Positions 1-7,796 of a stretch of DNA of 26,709 bases are shown here, piece after piece (the first letter of the stretch is position 1; each line of letters starts with the position of its first letter). The stretch lies in the IMG/VR virus record IMGVR_UViG_3300041809_003430, positions 1 through 26,709 of that record, one strand, 5' to 3'. The translations under genes and the position numbers were made by a program. Origin of the DNA: a virus. Below the pieces are notes generated by a model. That model had not been told where the DNA came from, ran no database searches, and was given only the letters and a program-made list of their open reading frames with translations.

Positions 1-285
1 TCTTCCGAAGGCATCTCGATCAACTTGGCTAATTGCTGTGGATAAGCCTTTGTCATGAACTGAGTATGATGTGGGTACTCCAACTCGGCTTCTTGATGCT
101 TTCTCCTCTTGCGTAAACGCACGCCATTCTGGGCCCTTATCCATCATTTGCTCGTAGAGGACTAAGCCGCAATCACCGCACACGGTTTCTCCAGTATCGT
201 AATCGTGAACTAGATTTTCGCTTCCGCACTCCGCGCACTTGTCAGACAGGCGGGTTTGTGCTTTAGTTACTTCTTTTTTACTCAT
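1..285 (-). CDS. tfb: Transcription initiation factor TFB, N-terminal part (cut by window edge)
   Basis: Archaeal homologue of TFIIB, which binds the TBP-TATA complex and recruits RNA polymerase. The minus-strand reading frame is open from an ATG at 285 to the window edge and gives 95 residues. It contains the N-terminal zinc ribbon (KCAECG, then VCGDCG) followed by the B-finger/B-reader region (EWRAF, EEK, RSRVG, HDKGLSTAI), in the family order. The cyclin-like repeats lie outside the window. An AAAGGAG ribosome binding site (minus strand, about 292-299) is well spaced from the ATG. It marks the flank as archaeal and probably chromosomal, although some archaeal viruses also carry TFB. Confidence 0.95.
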   Translation of the reverse strand, partial: MSKKEVTKAQTRLSDKCAECGSENLVHDYDTGETVCGDCGLVLYEQMMDKGPEWRAFTQEEKASRSRVGVPTSYSVHDKGLSTAISQVDRDAFGR

Positions 286-387
286 TTTTTTTACTCCTTT
301 TGAACGTGCGTAGAACCGTCACTATAGGCCAATCTGGCTAGAAAACAGTACATTCGGCCCCACGTAAACTAAGCTGATAAACATTAC

Positions 388-403
388 TATTATTTAAGCT
401 TTG
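388..403 (-). promoter_or_regulatory. Putative BRE/TATA promoter for TFB
   Basis: Read on the minus strand, AAAGC followed by TTAAATAATA resembles an archaeal BRE plus TATA box. It lies about 100 bases upstream of the TFB start, which would leave a leader of roughly 75 bases. Sequence resemblance only. Confidence 0.4.
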
Positions 404-538
404 TGGCATTAATAAAGCTATTGCACACTTTATTTGACAAATTCACACACGAACGAAATATTGCCAATGGATATTAGAATAAGAATAATGTTAACAATAA
501 AATAAACCACAACATTCAATTTTCATGAAGAACGCTTA

Positions 539-559
539 TTAGGATAAAAAATGTCCTAA
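539..559. repeat. Inverted repeat upstream of tRNA-Gln
   Basis: TTAGGA and TCCTAA are 6-base arms separated by 9 A-rich bases. The element sits 30 bases before the tRNA 5' end and overlaps the likely tRNA promoter (TTATTAGGATA). It could be a binding site or a chance palindrome. Confidence 0.3.
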
Positions 560-588
560 AACTCTAGCCAGATGAAAACACGACAGGC

Positions 589-664
589 AGCCCGGTGGTG
601 TAGTGGTCAAGCATAGAGGGCTTTGGACCCTCCGACGAGAGTTCGAATCTCTCCCGGGCTACCA
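589..664 (+). tRNA. tRNA-Gln (anticodon UUG), CCA encoded
   Basis: A full cloverleaf can be folded by hand. The acceptor stem pairs AGCCCGG with CCGGGCT (7 bp). The anticodon stem pairs GAGGG with CCCTC around the loop CTTTGGA, giving anticodon TTG. The T arm pairs GAGAG with CTCTC around TTCGAAT. The discriminator is A661, followed by an encoded CCA at 662-664. There is no sign of an intron. Its 3' half is a classic target for archaeal tyrosine integrases and it marks the change from host-like to accessory sequence. Confidence 0.95.
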
Positions 665-667
665 CCC

Positions 668-746
668 TCTAGAGTGTAATTTATACTTCTTAAAATGGCG
701 AATAGGGGGCTCGCCAATTCCCCATTTTCTTTTTCTTCACTCTAGA
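668..746. repeat. Nested inverted repeats just downstream of tRNA-Gln
   Basis: The outer arms TCTAGAGTG (668-676) and CACTCTAGA (738-746) are perfect 9-base complements. Inside lies a second perfect pair, TGGCGA (696-701) and TCGCCA (711-716). Competing GGGG/CCCC pairing is also possible. The element starts 4 bases after the encoded CCA. It could be a structured RNA, a transcription end, or integrase-arm or excisionase sites. Confidence 0.45.
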
Positions 747-831
747 AAGATGGTGAGAGGTTTCTTAGAATGGATAACCATGAGTTAATGATGATTAGGT
801 TTTGGCTTTCGCATTGGGAGGTTTTTGCCTA

Positions 832-987
832 ATGGACGGAGCCCGATGTATGGATTGCGCAGACTGGTTCGGTTCTTGCCACCGACTACTAAATGGGCGA
901 AGACAGCTCAATCAAATAGCTTCTAGCGATGCATGCAGCCGCTTCATACCCAAAAACACAAGAGTTGTTCAGGAGGTCCAGCATTGA
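832..987 (+). CDS. Small cysteine-rich protein, probably metal-binding
   Basis: A 51-residue product. The ATG at 832 is preceded by GGGAGGT (about 816-822) at good spacing. The pattern CMDCADWFGSC, then DAC and SRFIPK (C-x2-C-x6-C with a fourth Cys before an aromatic-Pro end) resembles small archaeal proteins with four spaced cysteines, probably a zinc knuckle. Its TGA stop (985-987) overlaps the TTG start of the next gene as TTGA, which suggests translational coupling. The molecular role is unknown. The good ribosome binding site, the coupled stop and the ordered Cys spacing make it more than a chance frame. Confidence 0.6.
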   Translation: MDGARCMDCADWFGSCHRLLNGRRQLNQIASSDACSRFIPKNTRVVQEVQH

Positions 988-1337
988 GCAATTTACAAAT
1001 TGATAAGGTAGACGCCATCGATTGGTTGACTGATGAGCGATGGATCGCTTTCAGCTTCTATGGCGGCTTCGCACAGTTTTTAGAGCACTATTACTTTATG
1101 CCTGGAACACCAAAAAACTCAGAGTTCGAAGTAATGGTTGCCAGAGTCTCAATCAACGGACTAAACGGTATAGCACCCTTTTACAGAATCCGAGATAGCG
1201 TTGAGAATCGTGAATCGCTAAATGCAGCACTAGCTGAGTATAATGGGACACCATTGCTGACTCCGGCAAAGCTGGATCAAGAAATTGAAGGTCTAAGGCA
1301 GAAAGTTATAGAAGTTGTCCTTCCAGTTCTGAGGTAA
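984..1337 (+). CDS. Conserved-looking hypothetical protein
   Basis: A 117-residue product if translation begins at TTG 984, which lies 6 bases after a perfect AGGAGGT (971-977). The longer frame from ATG 933 has no such site. No family is recognised. The protein is soluble, mixed alpha/beta, with an acidic N-terminal half rich in aromatics (DERWIAFSFYGGFAQFLEHYYF) and a helical C-terminus (KLDQEIEGLRQKVIEVVLPVLR) that may form a short coiled coil. It sits between the Cys-rich protein and a winged-helix protein with almost no spacing, so the three probably form one operon. Confidence 0.65.
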   Translation: MSNLQIDKVDAIDWLTDERWIAFSFYGGFAQFLEHYYFMPGTPKNSEFEVMVARVSINGLNGIAPFYRIRDSVENRESLNAALAEYNGTPLLTPAKLDQEIEGLRQKVIEVVLPVLR

Positions 1338-1345
1338 ATTTTTTT

Positions 1346-2290
1346 ATGAATCAGGCGGTCGATAGAAGTCAAAATATTTCGCGTTTAAAGTCAAAAGTCA
1401 AATTTGACTTCTGTACCGTTCGCACTCGCGTCATCCCTATCCTCAAAGGCATTGAGGTTAAGATGTATCCTGCGAAGATTGGGCGTGCCCGTGGATGGAA
1501 AAAACAACATGTAGCCTACTACGTAAAAAAGCTGGAGAAAGCAGGGTTAATTCGCAGGTTAAAGCGAAGCAATTTCGTTGACTACGAGCTCACGGAGCAA
1601 GGTCAAAACTTTCTCATATCATGTGAGGGAGTGCTGTTTAGCAGCGGTGTTTTTCGTTTGCACCGTTGTTTTTTCAAGTTTCCCGTGGTGCGCGAAGGTG
1701 TTTATCCTGCGGGCGATTTTCGGCGAATCGAGATGCAGAATTGGACGGCTCTTTTGGGCTTAGAGCAGGGTGTGAAGGTGCGTCATACCACGACATCTTG
1801 GATTGTTCATGTCGAGACGCTTTATGGTCGAAGTCCTGGGGAGCTTGTGACTTTGGCTAAAAACTTGGCTGACCGAGTCGCTAAGGGCTTGATGAGTAAG
1901 TACGGCTGCGTGTTGGGTGATGGGCAGATTAACAAGCGACATGAACTGGGCGTTGATGATCCAGTTGCCAATCTTCTGAATCGCTATTTTTCGGTGAGTA
2001 CTCCAAAACGGGTTATCGATGACAGCCCTGGAGAAGATGAGGGCGAGCTTGATCATGTTGGTCGAGATGCGGCAGTTGAGTATTTGCTGATGCCTGAGCG
2101 AGTCAAGAAGCTTGAGGGCCAAGTGGACAATGTCTTAACTGATTTAGCAAAGATTTCAAGCAGCCTCGAGAAGCTAGAGAAAATGGGTTACAGTTTAGCC
2201 AAAGTTGCCGAAGCATTGGGCAAGCTTACAGATTTTCAAACTAACCAAGAGATACCAAACGGTCCAGGAGGAAAAGAATACATTGCATAA
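1346..2290 (+). CDS. Winged-helix DNA-binding protein with unknown central domain and coiled-coil tail
   Basis: A 314-residue product starting at ATG 1346, with GAGGTAA overlapping the upstream stop as its ribosome binding site. Residues about 20-95 look like a winged helix: a recognition-helix segment (GWKKQHVAYYVKKLEKAGL) followed by a beta wing (IRRLKRSNFVDYELTEQG). Residues about 100-240 form a mixed domain of no recognised family, with HTTTSWIVHVETLYG and a later IDDSPGEDEGELDHVG stretch. Residues 250-290 are a predicted coiled coil (VKKLEGQVDNVLTDLAKISSSLEKLEKM). It could be a regulator or an origin-binding replication protein. The position next to a tRNA end and other small DNA-binding proteins fits the regulatory or replication edge of an integrated element. 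Confidence 0.75.
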   Translation: MNQAVDRSQNISRLKSKVKFDFCTVRTRVIPILKGIEVKMYPAKIGRARGWKKQHVAYYVKKLEKAGLIRRLKRSNFVDYELTEQGQNFLISCEGVLFSSGVFRLHRCFFKFPVVREGVYPAGDFRRIEMQNWTALLGLEQGVKVRHTTTSWIVHVETLYGRSPGELVTLAKNLADRVAKGLMSKYGCVLGDGQINKRHELGVDDPVANLLNRYFSVSTPKRVIDDSPGEDEGELDHVGRDAAVEYLLMPERVKKLEGQVDNVLTDLAKISSSLEKLEKMGYSLAKVAEALGKLTDFQTNQEIPNGPGGKEYIA

Positions 2291-2356
2291 CCAATCATTT
2301 GGGCTTTTAATGTCTGTAAAATGCTGTTCAAAACCAATTTTTGCGCCTACCTCAGG

Positions 2357-2380
2357 GCATGGGAAAAGTCCATGCTTTTC
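2357..2380 (+). promoter_or_regulatory. Two overlapping, mutually exclusive hairpins in an intergenic leader
   Basis: GCATGG (2357-2362) pairs with CCATGC (2370-2375) around 7 bases. GAAAAG (2363-2368) pairs with CTTTTC (2375-2380) around 6 bases. The pairs overlap, so only one can form at a time. The first is followed by TTTT. They lie in the 185-base gap between two DNA-binding protein genes and could be an attenuator or terminator. Confidence 0.35.
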
Positions 2381-2475
2381 ACAAGTCACTTTTCTGCAAT
2401 TAGTTAGTCCTGATTACCCACTATCAATTTTGCAATGTATTGATGCAGCTGAATTCTTGGAGTGTGCATTCTGAT

Positions 2476-2937
2476 ATGGAAAACGCTGAAAAACCTGTTC
2501 AAACTGCTAAAAAGAAGCGTAGTCGCAGCGATAAGGTTGGGCGTTTAAAGTATAATCAGCAGCTTCTCAAACAGACTCTCTCTGAGATAGAAGAAGTCAA
2601 ACTGATGTTGCGCACCATCTTTGCTGGGTTGAAAGATTCTTTGGTTTTTGAGCGATCACTAATCGAGCGCATAGGCTGCAGAGATGAGGTGGACCGCGAG
2701 ATTCTTCAGTCGCTGTTTGAAGCTGGTTCGAAAGGTTTGCTGCCAAAAGACTTAGCCTCAAAATTGGAGAGGTTTAGGGTTACTCGGCATCAGGTCAGCC
2801 GCAGGATTCTTAGAATGAATAAGCGGTTGGAACATGAGTTTGGGCAAAGACTTGTAGAAAAACGTGGTTGGCATTGGGCACTCACCAGCTTTGCAATAAA
2901 TGCCTATGGCGCCAGTGAAGAGGAGGCAAAAGCTTGA
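2476..2937 (+). CDS. Coiled-coil plus winged-helix DNA-binding protein
   Basis: A 153-residue product from ATG 2476, the start closest to a TTGGAG-like site. A basic N-terminus (KKKRSRSDKVGRLKYNQ) precedes a helical segment (residues about 25-60). A winged-helix-like region then follows (residues about 70-140: REILQSLFEAGSKGLLPKDLASKLERFRVTRHQVSRRILRMNKRLEHEFG, then LVEKRGWHWALT as the wing). No named family is recognised. The stop overlaps the TTG start of the next gene as TTGA. The likely role is transcriptional or copy control of the element. Confidence 0.6.
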   Translation: MENAEKPVQTAKKKRSRSDKVGRLKYNQQLLKQTLSEIEEVKLMLRTIFAGLKDSLVFERSLIERIGCRDEVDREILQSLFEAGSKGLLPKDLASKLERFRVTRHQVSRRILRMNKRLEHEFGQRLVEKRGWHWALTSFAINAYGASEEEAKA

Positions 2938-3100
2938 AGTATGCTGCGGGTTTAACAGATTGCGAAAAGCGATTTTGCACTTGAAGACCCGGGGTCTTTC
3001 GGATTATGCGATTGCTCGGAAACTAAAAATGCACACTCCCAATGTGACCCGTAGCAGAAAGAACGCTCTCAGAAAGATCGAACGGGCCAAAGCTATTTAG
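2934..3100 (+). pseudogene. Small helix-turn-helix protein, reading frame broken by a one-base shift
   Basis: TTG 2934 follows GAGGAGG (2920-2926) at 7-base spacing and overlaps the upstream TGA, an ideal coupled start. That frame reads KYAAGLTDCEKRF and then stops after two more codons. The frame one base back continues LHLKTRGLSDYAIARKL, then HTPNVTRSRKNALRKIERAKAI. This reads as the second half of the same protein, with a sigma-region-4-like or DUF134-like helix-turn-helix. The switch falls at the TTTT run in CGATTTTGC (about 2965-2973). A single T gain would restore about 55 residues. Either the gene is decayed or the base is missing from the assembly. Starts in the downstream frame (GTG 2915, ATG 2900) lack ribosome binding sites. 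Confidence 0.5.
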
Positions 3101-3441
3101 AGTTCATCAATGGACTTAAAGATAAATAGCAAGAGGCTAAAAACAAGATACGAGGAGTTTACCAAAACTACTCTTACCCGCCTAATCGGCTTTAGAGAAG
3201 CTTTGTCTTTACAAAAAGACGCTTTATATTTGATATTTATCTATTATTGATCGCTTAATTATACGGTTGCCATAGGATAGTTGTTCCGTATAATCTCACG
3301 AATAATCTCAAGTTCCCCTACAAATGTTTAACAAAATGAGCAGTTGCAGGCAAGAGCAGATTATGCGTTGGTGCTGTAATTTCTTGAGACGCCAGGTTCT
3401 TATAACAACCCATATATCGAAATATCACTATATTGGTAGCT
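3101..3441. other. Intergenic region upstream of the surface-protein genes
   Basis: About 340 AT-rich bases. A 46-codon frame from ATG 3110 to TGA 3250 (MDLKINSKRLKTRYEEF at its start) has no convincing ribosome binding site, and I do not call it a gene. The motif ATAATCTCA occurs twice in the same orientation (3290-3298 and 3302-3310), 12 bases apart, which could be operator half-sites. CATATATCG (3411-3419) lies about 27 bases before ATG 3442 and could be a TATA box giving a leaderless transcript. Confidence 0.4.
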
Positions 3442-4494
3442 ATGGGCCGTTTAAGTAAGCATTACTTGGTCACTTTTTTTTTAATCTTATTAGCATCGTC
3501 AATTACGCTTCAGTTTAACGTAGTAAAAGCAACAACTGCAAAAGAAATTATAGTGCCCGATGATTTCTCCAGTATTCAAAGCGCCATTAATAGTGCAAAA
3601 GCAGGCGACACTATTTTTGTAAGGTCTGGAAATTATAACATTACAACTGGGAATGATAATCAGATGAGTGGCAATAGTCTATTTATAAATAAATCAATCT
3701 CGGTGATTGGTCAGGGTTGTGAGAATACAATTATCACAACTACTCAAATTGGTCCTTATGATGTGGGAATAGACATTGCTGCAAATAACGTAACCATCTC
3801 TGGATTCACAATAGTAGGAAATGCCAATGTTATCGTTATTGGAGGGTCAGCAAATACAGTTACAAATAATATCATTAATCTCACTAGTTCGAACGGTGGT
3901 AATGCAATAGAAGATGACGGCTCAGAAGACAAACTTTTCTCAAACATCCTTAACGGAGCAGGATACGGAACGTCTGGTCTTTTTGGTAACGAAACGACTG
4001 GAATATTAGTATTAGGCAATATGACAGCATCTAATAACATTATTAGAAATTTTGGAGTGGGCTTATCTATTTCGGCTGAATCGCCGCTCGATTACTCCAT
4101 TCAAATTGTTAACAATACAATTGATAACAATGCTGTAGGGATTTTTCTATTCTCAGTTCCAACAGTGCTTTATGAAAATAATATTATGAACCAATCTAAC
4201 TATAATATTTATACGGAGATAAGCAACGTTAATGCTACTTACAATTGGTGGGGGACAAACGATAGCCAAACGATAGCTAACTCGCTGACCAAGAGTAATG
4301 ATGTTACTTTTGCTCCTTTTCTAAAGGCCTCAAATCCACAAGCGATGCCTATCGCGAGTCCGTCAACACCGCTTGCAAACACATCACCCGGGCCATCAAT
4401 TCCCGAATTATTTCCAACAGTAGTAGTAACTCTTGCAGTTGTACTTTTAATAAGTACATTAACAATTTTTTTAATAAAAAGAAGAAGCCAATAA
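3442..4494 (+). CDS. Secreted parallel beta-helix surface protein with C-terminal membrane anchor
   Basis: A 350-residue product from ATG 3442; TTG 3433 is an alternative. A signal peptide (residues 1-30, LVTFFLILLASSITL core) is followed by the NosD/pectate-lyase-like opening PDDFSSIQSAINSAKAGDTIFVRSG. About 200 residues of N-rich beta-helix coils follow (ISGFTIVGNANVI, NNTIDNNAVGIFLF), with a late NWWGTNDS motif typical of NosD-type repeats. A Ser/Pro linker leads to PELFP, one transmembrane helix (VVVTLAVVLLISTLTIFLI) and KRRSQ, a PEFP-like archaeal surface anchor. It is probably displayed on the cell envelope, in polysaccharide binding or lysis, or as a structural coat. No ribosome binding site is visible and the transcript may be leaderless. 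Confidence 0.85.
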   Translation: MGRLSKHYLVTFFLILLASSITLQFNVVKATTAKEIIVPDDFSSIQSAINSAKAGDTIFVRSGNYNITTGNDNQMSGNSLFINKSISVIGQGCENTIITTTQIGPYDVGIDIAANNVTISGFTIVGNANVIVIGGSANTVTNNIINLTSSNGGNAIEDDGSEDKLFSNILNGAGYGTSGLFGNETTGILVLGNMTASNNIIRNFGVGLSISAESPLDYSIQIVNNTIDNNAVGIFLFSVPTVLYENNIMNQSNYNIYTEISNVNATYNWWGTNDSQTIANSLTKSNDVTFAPFLKASNPQAMPIASPSTPLANTSPGPSIPELFPTVVVTLAVVLLISTLTIFLIKRRSQ

Positions 4495-4670
4495 ATAGAT
4501 TCAGACTGCCTCATTGAGGAAATGGTATTTTGGTTTTGAGAAAGAAAAAGCCGTTTTGACGACATCAGTGGCAATTTAGCTCTTTGCGACATTGGTTGGA
4601 ATAGGGACCTTATTTAAGCCAATGCCTAACCAAAATAGTTTAAGAGAAAGACAACCGGGTGGAAACTTGA

Positions 4671-4686
4671 GAAAAGCTTATATTAA
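4671..4686 (+). promoter_or_regulatory. Putative BRE/TATA promoter of the large surface-protein gene
   Basis: GAAAAG followed by CTTATATTAA matches an archaeal BRE plus TATA box. It is centred about 40 bases before ATG 4722, predicting a start near 4708 and a short leader that still contains GAGGT (4709-4713). Confidence 0.5.
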
Positions 4687-4721
4687 TCAAGCGCTGAAAC
4701 GATAAAATGAGGTTTTAGAAA

Positions 4722-7700
4722 ATGACCAAATTTTTAAGATTAAAATTTCCAGCATTGCTTTTTGTCACACTTTTAATCGTTATTAGTGCATCTTCGTATT
4801 TTGTATCAACCAGTAACGCAGCAATTACCTCAAACACACTCGCACAAACTAACCCAATACTAGGTATGATTTTAGGACCCAACATGACCATTTATTCTAC
4901 GCAAATTAATTCACAAACTAATACTCAAAATAATGGTTTGTCACAGAACAAAATTGATTTCACCCTTCTTTCAAACCAGAGCTCCGTCAGAGTAAGCTCG
5001 ACTTTTATAAATAATACTTTAACTATGCTCTATCTTAGTGAATATTCAGGAACGCTTGCTAAAACACAACCTGCCAGCAGTACCGTTGGGCTGGCTAAAG
5101 ATTTCCTATGGAACTATCAAAGTTACACAGGAAATTCTTTTTACGGTCGACTTGCATCAACATTAAATGATATTACCGGCGACGTCAACTCAACTTCGCC
5201 AAATGGAAACGTAACTCTAAGAGTGATAAACTCGGAAGGGGCAACTGTTGATTACATTTGGACTTATACTGATCCAAATGGTATCTGTGCACAATCTAAA
5301 AATGTTGTCTTAAGCTATTATCAGGGTCAACTCAATTGCTTTTTAGATAACTGGAACTTGTATAAAATCGTCGGGGTGCCACAGGTTTCGCGCCAACAAG
5401 CCATTACTACGGCATTAGCGGCGATACAGAACTATTCCTATCAATTAAGCAATGGAAATATCACTTCAACGGTATCTGTCGCAGGCTTCCAAATCTCGCC
5501 CGAGTCACTAAATGACACAACCCTAAGCTATGTGAATTGTCCCAATTCAACTCTCGCACGGGGCAACGACCCGTTTTCATTGTACCCTTCCTGGTATGTT
5601 CCTTTAGGCTTCAACAAGTTCTATCCTGGAGGTGTGTCTGGTATAGCTGTAACAGTCTGGGCTGATACCGGGATCGTAAGCTCAACAAACATAATGACCG
5701 CTGATTATGGCTTGACAAATGCTGCTCAGACTACGGCTACCCAGAACATAAGTCAAAATCCTGCGCAAGATGTAGTCCAAAGCTACATATCGTTTTCTGC
5801 GCCCGTAACGATAATCGTGGGCATCCTATGCATAGGTGCTTTGATCACTAACAAAAGGAAGGCCTCAAAACTTGCCGGAGATAGAAAACTATTCAATCCA
5901 AAGGTATGGGGCTTATTGTTGTGCAGCATTATGTTAGTAGGAGCAGCAATGTCGACAGTCAGGGCCGATTCAGTATTTCCTAACAGCACAACTAGAATTT
6001 ACGGGTCGCTGAATGGTGGAAACGGGTCACCTGCTCAGCCACAGCAGGAACAAACTGCAGCATACTGGGTACAGGGACAACTAGATAATGACTTTGCAGC
6101 ATCCGGTTACGCCACGAATAATGACGTTGGAAGTTTAACCACAGTTTCAAATGTAGAAAGTTACGCCCAATATGATGAAAACAATTATGACCGATCGACA
6201 GTATTTCAATTCGGACATATGGCTGCCTTTGGTCAGGGATATGCTGATAACACTGGCAATAGTATATGGTACTATAACATTTCGCCCTATACACAAAATG
6301 GCAACGTCCAATTTGTTTTTCTATGGGTTTGTGCTCAGGCTGAAACAAGTAGCAGTACAGTAGGCATTACTCCAATTGTTAATGCTTGGCTTAATCATCC
6401 ACAAGTTAGTTCAACTGACGGTTATAACTCTCCTGATAATAGCCTAAAAGCCTTCATCGGTTTCTATGGAGAATCACCACAAATTGGTAATACTACTGAA
6501 ACATTTGAAAACCACTGGACTTTATCAGCGGACAACTTTATTCAAGATTTTTATTACAACGCTCTCGTAAATGGCTATGATGTACGCGACTCATTAAATC
6601 AGGCTTCAATTTCTTTCTTTGGGACCACTTTCACATCGAGCATTTTCTATACTGGATACAATTGTTGGTTGCCTGCTGGAGGTATGTATAATCATTCAGG
6701 ATGGTATCCACAAGACTTTGGCGGCGGAACTCTAAATAGCATGCACGTATTCGGGGATGGCGCAGCGTTTCTATTTCAACCAACCATAACATTTTCAGCT
6801 AATAACGGGCTTTCTCCTACTTTCTATCTTGATAATAGACCATGCAGCAGCCAAGTTAACGTCTGGGATCCAGAGGTATACACTATCAGTGCTAGTAGTA
6901 TACCTGGGTATACATTTGACCATTTCACTTATAACGGTCAGAATCTCGGAAATCCGTCAAATGTAGAATTGCTTGCTAGTGGCACAATCACAGCTTATTA
7001 TGACCCCGTAGAAAATTATGTCTCTACTAGTGCTACAGCTGATGTCGCAATAACTCCATCATGCCAAAGCGTTCCAGGTCAAACGATTTCGTGGGTATGT
7101 TCTGATGACTATGGGAACTACTACTGTTACGTTAATTCGGTTGTCATCGATGGCGTTTCATACCCCGCAACAGACTTTGGCGGATCAAACGAATACGGAT
7201 CGTGGACATGCCCAGACTACGGTTCGCATACAATTCAAGTCAACTCAGCACCCTACTACTACCCAGTTACGGTCTACGAATGGGCTGATGGATACTACGG
7301 CAATCAAGTTGTAAACTCTTGGACACAATATGACGTCGCTTGGGAAGAGACGGGTGGACCAGCAGGATACTGCCATGGCTCTGACATCTATGGTGGTGGG
7401 CCACTCTACATCTACTGTGATGACGGTGTAACTGATCCATGGGATTCAAGCTATTGCCCATTCAACTATGCTTACACTGACAATTGGAATGGTCAATCGT
7501 TTGGAACCTATCAATACAGCAACCCGATAAGCATCATGGTCTACACGTGGGGCAACACTGAGAACGTCTACTATCAATGGCAAGGATATGGCTATGGAAT
7601 GGCGTCAGGTACTAGCTCAGCGGCAGGAATAAGTTCAACATTGACACCGCCAATAATTTCAACTCCAACATCGGGGAGTCTGACATCATACGGAGTCCCA

Positions 7701-7775
7701 GTGGGAACGCCATATACTTACGACTCGACAACAAACACATACATACCAGTGCCATACAACACAACAGTAGGATAA
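4722..7775 (+). CDS. Large two-part surface protein; second half possibly caspase-like (clan CD) peptidase
   Basis: A 1017-residue product with GAGGT 8 bases before ATG 4722. Residues 1-34 are a signal peptide. Residues 35-355 form a secreted domain of unknown family. Two hydrophobic segments follow, at about 360-376 (VTIIVGILCIGALI) and 395-411 (VWGLLLCSIMLVGAAM). The second ends like a signal peptide (TVRADS), so the gene looks like two exported proteins joined in frame. The second part has a hydrophobic strand ending in FGH (H499) and another ending in FVFLWVC (C537), spaced as in the His/Cys dyad of caspase-like peptidases, then SSTDGYNSPDNSLKAFIGFYGESP. Tyr/Trp-rich beta domains (residues about 690-1000) end without an anchor. 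I judge the peptidase assignment plausible but unproven. Confidence 0.75.
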   Translation: MTKFLRLKFPALLFVTLLIVISASSYFVSTSNAAITSNTLAQTNPILGMILGPNMTIYSTQINSQTNTQNNGLSQNKIDFTLLSNQSSVRVSSTFINNTLTMLYLSEYSGTLAKTQPASSTVGLAKDFLWNYQSYTGNSFYGRLASTLNDITGDVNSTSPNGNVTLRVINSEGATVDYIWTYTDPNGICAQSKNVVLSYYQGQLNCFLDNWNLYKIVGVPQVSRQQAITTALAAIQNYSYQLSNGNITSTVSVAGFQISPESLNDTTLSYVNCPNSTLARGNDPFSLYPSWYVPLGFNKFYPGGVSGIAVTVWADTGIVSSTNIMTADYGLTNAAQTTATQNISQNPAQDVVQSYISFSAPVTIIVGILCIGALITNKRKASKLAGDRKLFNPKVWGLLLCSIMLVGAAMSTVRADSVFPNSTTRIYGSLNGGNGSPAQPQQEQTAAYWVQGQLDNDFAASGYATNNDVGSLTTVSNVESYAQYDENNYDRSTVFQFGHMAAFGQGYADNTGNSIWYYNISPYTQNGNVQFVFLWVCAQAETSSSTVGITPIVNAWLNHPQVSSTDGYNSPDNSLKAFIGFYGESPQIGNTTETFENHWTLSADNFIQDFYYNALVNGYDVRDSLNQASISFFGTTFTSSIFYTGYNCWLPAGGMYNHSGWYPQDFGGGTLNSMHVFGDGAAFLFQPTITFSANNGLSPTFYLDNRPCSSQVNVWDPEVYTISASSIPGYTFDHFTYNGQNLGNPSNVELLASGTITAYYDPVENYVSTSATADVAITPSCQSVPGQTISWVCSDDYGNYYCYVNSVVIDGVSYPATDFGGSNEYGSWTCPDYGSHTIQVNSAPYYYPVTVYEWADGYYGNQVVNSWTQYDVAWEETGGPAGYCHGSDIYGGGPLYIYCDDGVTDPWDSSYCPFNYAYTDNWNGQSFGTYQYSNPISIMVYTWGNTENVYYQWQGYGYGMASGTSSAAGISSTLTPPIISTPTSGSLTSYGVPVGTPYTYDSTTNTYIPVPYNTTVG

Positions 7776-7796
7776 CTTCTACTCCTCTCTTTTTTC
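7776..7796 (+). terminator. Oligo-T transcription end after the surface-protein gene
   Basis: A pyrimidine tract ending in six T (7790-7795) lies immediately after the stop, typical of archaeal intrinsic termination. Confidence 0.5.

Noticed and set aside
603-788. Open frame over the tRNA region
   Set aside because: It runs through the tRNA-Gln gene and its downstream inverted repeats, has no ribosome binding site and encodes no protein-like pattern.
2310-2474. Possible small Cys-containing protein between the two winged-helix genes
   Set aside because: No ribosome binding site, no ordered Cys spacing, and the overlapping hairpins at 2357-2380 explain the local structure better.
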